A program made the position numbers and the translations under genes. This document shows positions 15,848-23,680 of a DNA stretch of 37,926 nucleotides, piece by piece (within the stretch, counting starts at the first letter, position 1; the number at the start of each line of letters is the position of its first letter). The stretch covers positions 1 to 37,926 of the forward strand of contig CALLVC010000339.1 in the NCBI GenBank assembly GCA_938010785.1, read 5' to 3'. The stretch is from an uncultured Saprospiraceae bacterium. GTDB lineage: Bacteria > Bacteroidota > Bacteroidia > Chitinophagales > Saprospiraceae. A model generated the notes under the pieces. The model was not told the DNA's origin. It saw only the letters and a program-made list of their open reading frames with translations, and ran no database searches.

Positions 15848-15928
15848 AGAGTAGAGAGTAGAGACCATTTCACTGAGACCTGCCTGCGGCAGGCAGGTCT
15901 CAACGAAGTGGTCTCTGTTCTCTATTCT
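15848..15928. repeat. 81-nt near-perfect palindrome with 40-bp arms
   Basis: The arms 15848-15887 and 15889-15928 flank a single central base. The inner 13 bp are perfect (GAGACCTGCCTGC with GCAGGCAGGTCTC). The next 7 positions have two mismatches and one G-U. The outer 20 positions pair throughout, three as G-U on the plus-strand RNA. It fills the gap between the ATL stop (15935) and the ybaB start (15823). The GC-rich CCTGCC core resembles dispersed palindromes of other Bacteroidota. Confidence 0.85.
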
Positions 15929-15934
15929 CAAATA

Positions 15935-16270
15935 TTACAATAATTCTTCCGAAGGATTCCAAAGTAAAGTTTTAAAATCTTTCACTTTATCATCTACCAC
16001 TTCTACGCCTTCACTTTCTAATAGTTCCTGCATCATTGTGGGCGTTGGAAATCGTCCTCTTGCACTTAATTCTCCTTTTCGATTCACAACTCTATGCGCA
16101 GGTACAGGGTCATCTTGATTCCAATTACATTTGTTCAACGCCCAGCCAACCATTCTTGCCGAGCCTAAGGATAAATAATTGGCTATAGCTCCATAATTAG
16201 TTACCCGTCCATAAGGAATTAGACGAGTCACTTCAAATACTTGTTCAAAGTAAGAACTATTTTTACTCAT
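15935..16270 (-). CDS. Alkyltransferase-like protein (ATL, MGMT family without the reactive Cys)
   Basis: A 111-residue protein of the O6-alkylguanine-DNA alkyltransferase C-terminal fold. It has the Tyr of VTNYGAIA (Tyr26), the arginine finger in SARMVGWAL (Arg39) and the active-site motif PAHRVVN (57-63). In true methyltransferases the motif is PCHRV; here Ala58 replaces the reactive cysteine. ATL proteins bind O6-alkylguanine without repairing it and hand the lesion to nucleotide excision repair. It should therefore be a damage sensor and not a suicide enzyme. It overlaps the end of the upstream metalloprotease gene by 8 bp, so the two are probably co-transcribed, an odd pairing. Confidence 0.92.
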   Translation of the reverse strand: MSKNSSYFEQVFEVTRLIPYGRVTNYGAIANYLSLGSARMVGWALNKCNWNQDDPVPAHRVVNRKGELSARGRFPTPTMMQELLESEGVEVVDDKVKDFKTLLWNPSEELL

Positions 16271-18536
16271 GCTTTATGATTTTTTTTGAAAAAAATTGGT
16301 CATTAATGCTTCCTTTCAAATAATAAACTCCCATTGGTAAACCATCCATAGAGATAGAAAAGTTGGCCGTATTCGCGTTTACATGTTCTTGTTGAACAAT
16401 TTGTCCTAAGGCATCAAAAATCATTAAATCTATTTCTTCATTAAGTATTTCAGGAAAAAGAACCATTAATTTATTTCTAGTTGGATTAGGAAATAATTGA
16501 ATAGGCGCTGTATAAAGTTGTTGGGTAGAAGAAATAATTGGTGCTGTAATTTTAAACCGATTATTGGACATATCAAAAAAGATATTGTCAGAACACTTTA
16601 TTTTAATACGAGCCCTTGTCGTCGTTGTATCTGGTAATACAACTCTTGTTTCCCCATTATTCGGAATGGCTTCGGCTAAGAGATGATTAAATTCTTTCCC
16701 ATTATCAAAGGACAAATAAACATCCACTAGCGCACAATTTACAGGAGCGACATCTGTATTTCCAACATCCCATAGAATCGATATAGAATCAGTCGGAGCA
16801 TATTCAATATTGGCAGAATCAGGTTGTAGTACGGTAAAAGGCCCTGCTTCTGCTGACGCAAAAAACATCACTTCAGAAAAAGCCGTACTCCCTCCACGTT
16901 CATCATTGTCCCGCACAGTTACCCCAAAAGTCAACATTCGTGTGGTATCGGGCAACACTTCCACATCGGACGATTTATTTAGAATGATATCATTAACTCG
17001 TGGAAAAATTCGTTCGGATTCTCTTACGGGCGAGTAGGCACGAAAGCTAGGAGCATTTTCAATTGGAAAACCGATTTGACTCACCGCTCCAGTATCAAAT
17101 TGTTCCCACGAGTAAGTCAAGGTAGTATTGTCTATATCCGTAACAATCGCATTTAGTTCAAAAGGGGTAGCAATTGGAATCGTAAATCCACTTTCTATCA
17201 CGCTGATAGTCGGTGATGTATTCTCTGTAGGAATAAGTTGATAACAACCAATAGAATCACTCAATAAAGCACTTTTAATTTCTTGAATACTAATCCCGTG
17301 TAAATTATCTTGAGCAGTAGCAACAATATCAAAAGGACCACAAACTCCTCCATAGGACATTATCGTACTACCACTGCCAGGTTCTACCGCTGTTGCCGCA
17401 GAACGTTGCCCTTCATTAACGAAGACTCCACAATTACTCCAGGTATGATTAGCTCCTAATTGATGTCCTATTTCGTGATAAAGAGTCGTGCGAAACGTTC
17501 CTAAATTTTCATTAAAAACACAGGAGGCAGCTCTTGCTTTATTTTTAGTAGAGCATACGCTAGCCAAAGCAGCCAAACCAGACACCCCACCAGTACATTC
17601 GGCAGCAAAAACATGTCCTAAATCGTAGTTTTCATTTCCTAAAAGACTATCTAATAAAAAGGCATTTTCCCACCATAATCCAAAAGCATCCTCCGAATCA
17701 GAATAAGGAGAAGGCATAGAGTCGGTAAAAATTAACTGATTATTATCCTCATGTAATACAAAACGAATACCTGTATCTTTTTCATAAATTACATTCAAAC
17801 TAGTTAAAGCCCTCACTATCGCAGCAAGCGCCGTTTCGATTGTTCCTCCCGAAGCATTCGTAAATCCTTCAGTAGCAGTAATAGCAAGTCGAAAAACTTT
17901 TAAGTTCGTATCAAATAAGGAATCCGTGGCTGTTTGATTAAAAATAGGTTGGTCTTTTTTAAATTTTTCAAGTAAGTTATTTCCACAAGCTAAAGTCGTG
18001 TTTTCGGAAGTTTTCAGGTCTACTTCTTTATAAAATAAATAGGCATCTTCGTAGCCTTCAATTTGTACATTTTCAATGAAAAAAGATTGTTCATCTTGTA
18101 TAAGATGTCCATATAGTGTTCCATTCACCCAACTAATTCTCCCTTGCATCAAAGAATTAGCTGTTTCTACCACTTTAAAGGTTTGAATCGCAGGATATTT
18201 ATTAGTTAAACCTTCCGCTATAATAGGGGCATTCGTTAAAGTTAAATGAGTCATTTTCCTTTCACCAAAAGGAATAGGTAATTGAAGCGTGAATTGTCTA
18301 GCCGAACTGGTTTCGCCCTCCATACTAGATAAGAATAAGGGTTTATCAAGGCTAAATAGACTAAAATCTTGAAGTTCGGTAGATTTTTTTTTTGATAATA
18401 AATTCTCAGAAATAGGTGTCCAAAGTTGATTTTGAGCGTCTGTATTAATGGAAAGTAAAAAACAAGTAAAAAATAGCAAAAAACGACAAAATGACGAGGT
18501 TAAACAATTTTTATTTCGTATTAATAAATTTGTCAT
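16263..18536 (-). CDS. Secreted reprolysin-type zinc metalloprotease with T9SS type A sorting domain
   Basis: A 757-residue exported protease. The signal peptide ends near NTDAQ (residue 35). A propeptide-like region runs to about 210. The catalytic domain contains the metzincin motif HEIGHQLGANH (His354, Glu355, His358, His364) and the Met-turn STIMSYGG, as in M12B/reprolysin-like enzymes. Residues about 440-660 contain immunoglobulin-like modules. The final 80 residues (LFPNPTRNKL, MIFDALGQIV, LPMGVYYLKG, SKKIIKHE) are a type A sorting domain. The protein is expected to pass through the type IX system and be processed by PorU, then released or attached to the surface. Substrates are unknown. 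The downstream ATL gene overlaps its stop. Confidence 0.92.
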   Translation of the reverse strand: MTNLLIRNKNCLTSSFCRFLLFFTCFLLSINTDAQNQLWTPISENLLSKKKSTELQDFSLFSLDKPLFLSSMEGETSSARQFTLQLPIPFGERKMTHLTLTNAPIIAEGLTNKYPAIQTFKVVETANSLMQGRISWVNGTLYGHLIQDEQSFFIENVQIEGYEDAYLFYKEVDLKTSENTTLACGNNLLEKFKKDQPIFNQTATDSLFDTNLKVFRLAITATEGFTNASGGTIETALAAIVRALTSLNVIYEKDTGIRFVLHEDNNQLIFTDSMPSPYSDSEDAFGLWWENAFLLDSLLGNENYDLGHVFAAECTGGVSGLAALASVCSTKNKARAASCVFNENLGTFRTTLYHEIGHQLGANHTWSNCGVFVNEGQRSAATAVEPGSGSTIMSYGGVCGPFDIVATAQDNLHGISIQEIKSALLSDSIGCYQLIPTENTSPTISVIESGFTIPIATPFELNAIVTDIDNTTLTYSWEQFDTGAVSQIGFPIENAPSFRAYSPVRESERIFPRVNDIILNKSSDVEVLPDTTRMLTFGVTVRDNDERGGSTAFSEVMFFASAEAGPFTVLQPDSANIEYAPTDSISILWDVGNTDVAPVNCALVDVYLSFDNGKEFNHLLAEAIPNNGETRVVLPDTTTTRARIKIKCSDNIFFDMSNNRFKITAPIISSTQQLYTAPIQLFPNPTRNKLMVLFPEILNEEIDLMIFDALGQIVQQEHVNANTANFSISMDGLPMGVYYLKGSINDQFFSKKIIKHE

Positions 18537-18679
18537 AAAGATGCTTTAAAAACGTTATTAGTGGCTATTTTTGCCGTTATTTGCAGAAAAAAGGAGAAAA
18601 ATAGTTTTTTCACAAGCGTGTCATTTTTTTTGTTTAACGTTGTTTACAGTAAAATGACAAACTTCCACAAGTAGAGTCC

Positions 18680-18687
18680 TAATTTTG
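18680..18687 (+). promoter_or_regulatory. Candidate hemA promoter -7 element
   Basis: TAATTTTG (TAnnTTTG) lies 87 bp upstream of the chosen hemA start. A second match, TATTTTTG near 18564-18571, lies further upstream. No clear -33 element is seen. Confidence 0.4.
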
Positions 18688-18773
18688 TCGTCATAAGGAA
18701 TGTTTAAATTGAATTTAAATAAACTTAAAAGTAATCACACATGATTCATTCCTGGCGCGGACAAAGAAAATAT

Positions 18774-19994
18774 ATGCTAAACGAATATAAAATACTGACA
18801 GTAACGCACAAACATGTCCGTTTGGAAAGAATTGGTGATTTCTTAATTACCCACTCCACTGATGAAGAATTAAAGACAAAATTAGCAAATCTCAAAGATA
18901 AATTTAATTTAGAAGAACTTTTATACATCTCCACTTGCAACCGAGTAATCTACTTATATAAGTCTTCCAGAGAACTTAATTTAAATTTTCTCGAACAGTT
19001 TTTTCAAACAGTAAATCCTACGCTTTCTACAGATTACATTCAACGAATCATCACAGGATATGAAGGAAAAGAAGCTATCAATCACTTCTATGAAGTAGCC
19101 GCTTCTATTGATTCTTTAGTAGTGGGAGAACGAGAGATTTTGCGTCAAATTAGAGAAGGGTTTAATAGATGTAATCAATGGAATTTAGTTGGAGACGGAA
19201 TTCGATTATTGATGAAGCACGTAGTAGAAGCATCCAAGGAAGTGTATGCTCAAACTAGAATCGGTGAAAAACAAATCTCTGTAGTTTCCTTAGCCATTAG
19301 AAAATTATTAGAAAGCAATATTTCTAAAGAAGCTAGAATATTATTAGTAGGAGCAGGACAGACCAACTCGTTAGTTTCAAAGTTCTTAGTAAAGTATGAA
19401 TTCAAGAATATAACGGTGTTTAATCGGTCTATTGAAAAAGCAGAGAAACTAGCAGCTAGATTTGACAGTAATGCTTTTTTATTAACTGATTTAGAAAGCT
19501 ATAGTGAAGGTTTCGATTGTATGATTGTTTGTACAGGTGCAACAAAAGCTATTATTAAAACACCACTTTATAAAAAAATAAATGGAACGGATACAACGGA
19601 GAAATTAATCGTTGACTTATCTATTCCAAATAATGTAGCAAGGAACGTGGTAGAAGATTTCAACATCAACTACATTGAGATTGAAGATTTAAAGCAATTG
19701 GCAGAGCAAAACTTAGCATTCAGAAAAAAAGAAGTGGGTAAGGCAAAAAGTTTATTGGTACAACAAATTAATGAATTTCAAAAAGTCTTTCAACAAAGAC
19801 AAATTACAAAGGCCTTACAAAACGTTCCTTCTGAAATAAAAGCCATTAAGCAAAAGGCGATGAATGAAGTGTTTAAAAAAGATTTAGACGCACTAGATGA
19901 TAATACAAAGGCGCTTTTTGAAAAGATGATGACTTACATGGAAAAGAAGTGCATCAGTGTCCCAATGAAAGCAGCTAAAGAATTAATTGCTTAA
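18774..19994 (+). CDS. hemA: Glutamyl-tRNA reductase
   Basis: First committed enzyme of tetrapyrrole synthesis by the C5 route: reduces glutamyl-tRNA(Glu) to glutamate-1-semialdehyde with NADPH. I chose the ATG at 18774 (406 residues), since MLNEYKILTVTHKH matches the family N-terminus. An ATG at 18741 would add 11 atypical residues. The active-site Cys55 lies in ISTCNRV, His104 in the stretch NHFYEVAAS, and VVGEREILRQIREG is the conserved loop. NADPH binding is at LLVGAGQTNSL (about 191-200). The C-terminal dimerisation helix is present. Other heme genes are not adjacent. It converges on purF. Confidence 0.93.
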   Translation: MLNEYKILTVTHKHVRLERIGDFLITHSTDEELKTKLANLKDKFNLEELLYISTCNRVIYLYKSSRELNLNFLEQFFQTVNPTLSTDYIQRIITGYEGKEAINHFYEVAASIDSLVVGEREILRQIREGFNRCNQWNLVGDGIRLLMKHVVEASKEVYAQTRIGEKQISVVSLAIRKLLESNISKEARILLVGAGQTNSLVSKFLVKYEFKNITVFNRSIEKAEKLAARFDSNAFLLTDLESYSEGFDCMIVCTGATKAIIKTPLYKKINGTDTTEKLIVDLSIPNNVARNVVEDFNINYIEIEDLKQLAEQNLAFRKKEVGKAKSLLVQQINEFQKVFQQRQITKALQNVPSEIKAIKQKAMNEVFKKDLDALDDNTKALFEKMMTYMEKKCISVPMKAAKELIA

Positions 19995-20034
19995 CTGCAC
20001 CTTTGTTTTTAAATAATTTACTACTTTCCGATTT

Positions 20035-21927
20035 CTAATAAGCCCGTTCATTTCTTTTTTCCACATAATTAACAAAAGCCTTGTTCACAACTCTAAAGCC
20101 TCCAGGCGTAGGATAGTTACCAGAAAAATACCAATCTCCATTATTGTTAGGGCAAGCCTTGTGTAAGCCCTCTATGCTTTGATAAATGACCTTTACCTCA
20201 GGCTTAATACCTTCAGGAGTAATCATTTCAGCGATTTTATTAGATATCGCCTCATAAGTAAATTCATTATACAAATCGATGAGCGGGTTCGACATTTGCT
20301 CTACAGGTAATTTGAGCTGTGCCTTACATTTTTTATAAGTCTTCTTAATCAAATGTGTCTTACCATGCTCATTTAATAAAGCAACTAAAGCTTTAAAAGC
20401 AGCAAAGTTTCCAAACTTTGACATATCAATTCCATAACAATCAGGATAACGAATTTGAGGAGCAGAAGAAACGATAACGATTCGTTTAGGACGAAGGCGA
20501 GAAACTATTTTGATAATGCTATCTTTTAAAGTCGTCCCCCTCACAATAGAATCGTCTAATAAAACCAAATTATCTTTTTCGTTATTGACAATACCGTAAG
20601 TCACATCATAAACATGAGAAACCATTTCACCTCTAGTGGCATCATCAGCAATAAAAGTTCTAAGTTTAGCATCCTTAACTACTGTCTTTTCTATTCTTAT
20701 TTTTTGAGAAAGAATCTTTTCTAATTTCTTTGGTTTCAAAGCCGAACCCAAGGCTAATATTTGAGCCTGTTTTAGCTTATTTAAAGATTTTTCTGCACCT
20801 TCCACTAAACCATAAAAAGCAGATTCTGCGGTATTTGGAACAAAAGAAAACACGGTATTCTTGATATCGTTATCTACTGCTTTTAGTACAGACTTTGTTA
20901 GCTGTGCTCCTAGTTTTTTTCGTTCTAAATAAATATCTCTATCCGTACCTCTAGAAAAATAAATTCGCTCAAAAGAACAAGCCTTCCGCTCTCTTTTAGG
21001 TACATACTTCTTTTCTTGAAGTTTTCCACTTTTCTTAATTATCAAAGCATTCCCTCTTCCCAATTCTTTTATCTTCGTGTAATGAACATTCATTGCCGTT
21101 TGAATAGCAGGTCGTTCAGAAGCCACCACCACAATTTCATCATCCGCATAATAAAACGCAGGTCTAATACCATTAGGGTCACGAATAACGAAGGCATCAC
21201 CATGTCCAATCAGCCCCGCAATAACATAGCCCCCATCAAATTTTTTACTTGCCCTTCTAAGCATTCGCTTGACATCCAAATTATCAAAAATTAAATTATT
21301 AATTTCTTGATTAGTGTACCCATCAGGTTTATGCCAATTAAATAAGCGTTGCACCTCATCATCTAAGAAGTGACCAATCTTTTCCATCACGGTTACTGTA
21401 TCCGCCTTACGCTTAGGATACTGCCCTAACTGAACCAACTCTTCGAATAACTCATCAACATTCGTCATATTGAAGTTACCTGCCAAGACTAAATTCCTAC
21501 TAATCCAATTATTTTGTCGAAGAAAAGGGTGGCAAGTTTCTATTGAATTATCTCCATGTGTACCATAACGCAAATGTCCCATTAATAACTCGCCGATGTA
21601 GGGTTTGTTCTCCTTCATCCATTTAGGATCATTTAATTGGTCAGGTGTTAAATCATTAAAATGACTACGAACATCTCTAAAAAGGTCTGCCAAATAATTA
21701 TTAGAGACACATCTTTTACGACTAATATATCTTTTGCCAGGTCTGGGGTCTAATTTGATAGTAGCAAGGCCAGCACCATCTTGCCCTCGGTTTCTTTGCT
21801 TTTGTAAAAGCAGTTGTAACTTATTAAGTCCATAGAGTGTAGTTCCATATTTTTTATGATAAAAATCAAGTGGCTTAAGTAATCGAATTACTGCTAAACC
21901 ACATTCATGTTTAATTGAATCACTCAT
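20035..21927 (-). CDS. purF: Amidophosphoribosyltransferase, long Bacteroidota form
   Basis: Glutamine-dependent enzyme of 630 residues making 5-phosphoribosylamine, the first step of purine synthesis. The class II glutaminase domain begins IKHECGLAVIRLLKP (Cys9 expected to be the nucleophile after N-terminal processing) and includes NRGQDGAGLATIKL. The phosphoribosyltransferase domain has the PRPP loop VLLDDSIVRGTTLKD and SSAPQIRYPDCYGIDM. It is longer than the roughly 500-residue standard PurF, as in a form I recall from Bacteroidota that often coexists with a standard one; a distinct role is possible. The frame is open to an ATG at 22047, but those 40 residues are encoded by a heptamer repeat and lie upstream of the likely promoter, so I start at 21927. 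Confidence 0.85.
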   Translation of the reverse strand: MSDSIKHECGLAVIRLLKPLDFYHKKYGTTLYGLNKLQLLLQKQRNRGQDGAGLATIKLDPRPGKRYISRKRCVSNNYLADLFRDVRSHFNDLTPDQLNDPKWMKENKPYIGELLMGHLRYGTHGDNSIETCHPFLRQNNWISRNLVLAGNFNMTNVDELFEELVQLGQYPKRKADTVTVMEKIGHFLDDEVQRLFNWHKPDGYTNQEINNLIFDNLDVKRMLRRASKKFDGGYVIAGLIGHGDAFVIRDPNGIRPAFYYADDEIVVVASERPAIQTAMNVHYTKIKELGRGNALIIKKSGKLQEKKYVPKRERKACSFERIYFSRGTDRDIYLERKKLGAQLTKSVLKAVDNDIKNTVFSFVPNTAESAFYGLVEGAEKSLNKLKQAQILALGSALKPKKLEKILSQKIRIEKTVVKDAKLRTFIADDATRGEMVSHVYDVTYGIVNNEKDNLVLLDDSIVRGTTLKDSIIKIVSRLRPKRIVIVSSAPQIRYPDCYGIDMSKFGNFAAFKALVALLNEHGKTHLIKKTYKKCKAQLKLPVEQMSNPLIDLYNEFTYEAISNKIAEMITPEGIKPEVKVIYQSIEGLHKACPNNNGDWYFSGNYPTPGGFRVVNKAFVNYVEKRNERAY

Positions 21928-21969
21928 AGAAAAGTTAGGGACTACCCGTTTTATGTTTATAGAAAGGCA

Positions 21970-21977
21970 CAAAGTTA
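21970..21977 (-). promoter_or_regulatory. Candidate purF promoter -7 element
   Basis: The minus strand reads TAACTTTG (TAnnTTTG), predicting a start near 21963 and a leader of about 36 nt to the ATG at 21927. It lies inside the extended open frame, which argues against the upstream ATG. Confidence 0.5.
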
Positions 21978-22002
21978 CGAGAAATAAAAAGACTAAAAGA
22001 AA

Positions 22003-22037
22003 TGTAAAATGTAAAATGTAAAATTTTAAATGTAAAA
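22003..22037. repeat. Heptamer tandem repeat, TGTAAAA
   Basis: Three exact copies of TGTAAAA (22003-22023), one degenerate unit (TTTTAAA, 22024-22030), and a fourth exact copy (22031-22037). It lies immediately upstream of the purF promoter element. The unit length equals that of the GCATCTA array at 14039-14066, but the sequences are unrelated. Confidence 0.85.
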
Positions 22038-22104
22038 GTGTTGACAATCCATTAATTCTACTCAGAACATGTAGTAAAACTGGTCTCTATCAAGGCGTTC
22101 AAAT

Positions 22105-22143
22105 AAAAAAGCCCATAAGCACGAATTGTACTTATGGGCTTTT
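22105..22143 (-). terminator. Rho-independent terminator of porV
   Basis: On the minus strand AAAAGCCCATAAG (22143-22131) pairs with CTTATGGGCTTTT (22119-22107) around an 11-nt loop and runs into further T residues. It starts 31 nt after the porV stop codon. Confidence 0.88.
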
Positions 22144-22173
22144 CAGAGAAGAGAAATATTCTTCTAATGATTT

Positions 22174-23391
22174 CTATAAATCAGCATCTCCACGGAAAGC
22201 AGAGAAATCAAATAACATAGAAAATCTAAGGGTATTATCTAATGGATTTCTTTGATTAGTAGTTGGTACTAAATAAGAAATATTTAAACCAAAGACATTA
22301 TATTTTAAGCCTAGCCCTACAGTAAAGTACTTTCTATTTCCTTTTGTAGAATGTTCGTAGAAATAACCAGTTCTTACGGCAAATTGCTTATCATACCAGT
22401 ATTCTAATCCAAAAGAATACATCAATTCTCTAAGTTCTTCTGAGATACCGCCTTGAGCATCACCAAACGAACCAAAAACACCAGAGAAAGTAGAAACTTG
22501 TTTGTAATCAGGTACGCCGTCAGCATCGTCATCTGTCAATCCTGGATCAGGAGTCGGTGCCATTAATTTATTAATATCCATTGCTACCGTTAATCTATTA
22601 AACTCATCAAAGTCTAAATTCCAAGCAGCTCCCAAACCAAAGTTAGCAGGGATAAAATCTTTATTTATGGAGTTAGTATAAGTAATTTTAGAACCTATAT
22701 TCGTTAAAGCTAATCCGATTGTTAAATCAGAAGAACCATTATTTAAATCTATTTTTCCTGACTTATAAGTCATAGAAATATCTGCAGCGAAAGCAGTTCC
22801 AGCAGAAATTTGCTCTCCACCAACTTCTTGTCCAGCAGCTAAGTTAGAATAAATGAATTTAGCTCCTAAACCAGCAGATAAGTTATCTCCTAATTTTCTA
22901 GCATAAGAACCATTCAGTTCAAATTCGTTAGGGCGCCCATTACCTAAAGGCATACCATTTTCATCCGTAAAAGCAATATCACCTAAAGAAAAGTACCTTA
23001 AACTAAAACCGGCAGCTTCTTGGTCATTCAATTGGTAGTAACCAGAAAGGTAAGCTAGGTATACATCGTTTACATTTAAAGCTCTCAACCAAGGAGTATA
23101 AGTAACAGCAACGCCACCTTTGTCCTCTCCAAAAACCATTTTAGAAGCATTGAAGTGCATAGAGTTTGCATCTGTAGATGTTGCAATACCAACATCTCCC
23201 ATAGCCGCAGACCGGGCATCAGGTACAATTCTTAAAAAAGGAACTGCAGTGATAATGGTATTAACACAAGGTTCTCCTAATACCGTTTCATAGGTATTCG
23301 TTGCAGTGTTTAAAAAACACTGTGCAGAAACTTTTTCAGTCATTCCAAACAGAATCACTAAAACTAGGGTAGTAAGTAATGATTTTTTCAT
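22174..23391 (-). CDS. porV: Type IX secretion outer-membrane shuttle protein PorV
   Basis: Outer-membrane beta-barrel of the FadL-like PorV/LptO family, which carries T9SS cargo from the translocon to the PorU sortase complex. I start at the ATG at 23391 (405 residues), giving a proper signal peptide MKKSLLTTLVLVILFG ending SAQ. The longer frame from 23478 would bury it behind 29 non-conserved residues, and a promoter element falls within that stretch. Family features are VPFLRIVPDARSAAMGDVGIAT and the barrel repeats, ending in LRFSMLFDFSAF. It follows porU on the same strand, the arrangement I recall from flavobacterial gliding genomes. Confidence 0.93.
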   Translation of the reverse strand: MKKSLLTTLVLVILFGMTEKVSAQCFLNTATNTYETVLGEPCVNTIITAVPFLRIVPDARSAAMGDVGIATSTDANSMHFNASKMVFGEDKGGVAVTYTPWLRALNVNDVYLAYLSGYYQLNDQEAAGFSLRYFSLGDIAFTDENGMPLGNGRPNEFELNGSYARKLGDNLSAGLGAKFIYSNLAAGQEVGGEQISAGTAFAADISMTYKSGKIDLNNGSSDLTIGLALTNIGSKITYTNSINKDFIPANFGLGAAWNLDFDEFNRLTVAMDINKLMAPTPDPGLTDDDADGVPDYKQVSTFSGVFGSFGDAQGGISEELRELMYSFGLEYWYDKQFAVRTGYFYEHSTKGNRKYFTVGLGLKYNVFGLNISYLVPTTNQRNPLDNTLRFSMLFDFSAFRGDADL

Positions 23392-23422
23392 AGTATCATT
23401 GCGTAAAGGGCGAAAAAAAGCC

Positions 23423-23430
23423 CAAATGTA
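23423..23430 (-). promoter_or_regulatory. Candidate porV promoter -7 element
   Basis: The minus strand reads TACATTTG (TAnnTTTG), predicting a start near 23416, about 25 nt before the chosen porV ATG. Together with the 289-bp gap after porU, it suggests porV can be transcribed separately. Confidence 0.42.
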
Positions 23431-23680
23431 AGCATTTTTTTGGTCGAAATAATTCATGTTTTTAATATGTTGTTGCACTAATTTAGTTGTTTCCTCTCCT
23501 TAAAAATTAGGATATTTCAAAAATTTCCAATTCGATTAGTTTTAAAACTTCAATTTTCAAGAAATATTGTCAATGTTAAGAAAAACTTAAAGAGGATAAG
23601 CTCAAAAAGTTTAAAACTAGCATGTAAGTTCATAATAAATTGAAAATAATATTAGTCAAAACTAGCAACCATGAAGGTTT

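Noticed and set aside
15935-16270. Functional O6-methylguanine-DNA methyltransferase
   Set aside because: The reactive Cys is replaced by Ala (PAHRVV), so it is called an alkyltransferase-like protein.
21928-22047. Longer purF start at 22047 with a hydrophobic N-terminus
   Set aside because: The extension is encoded by the TGTAAAA array, precedes the predicted promoter and would bury the nucleophilic Cys of the glutaminase.
23392-23478. Longer porV start at 23478
   Set aside because: It would place 29 residues before a good signal peptide, and a -7 element lies within this stretch.
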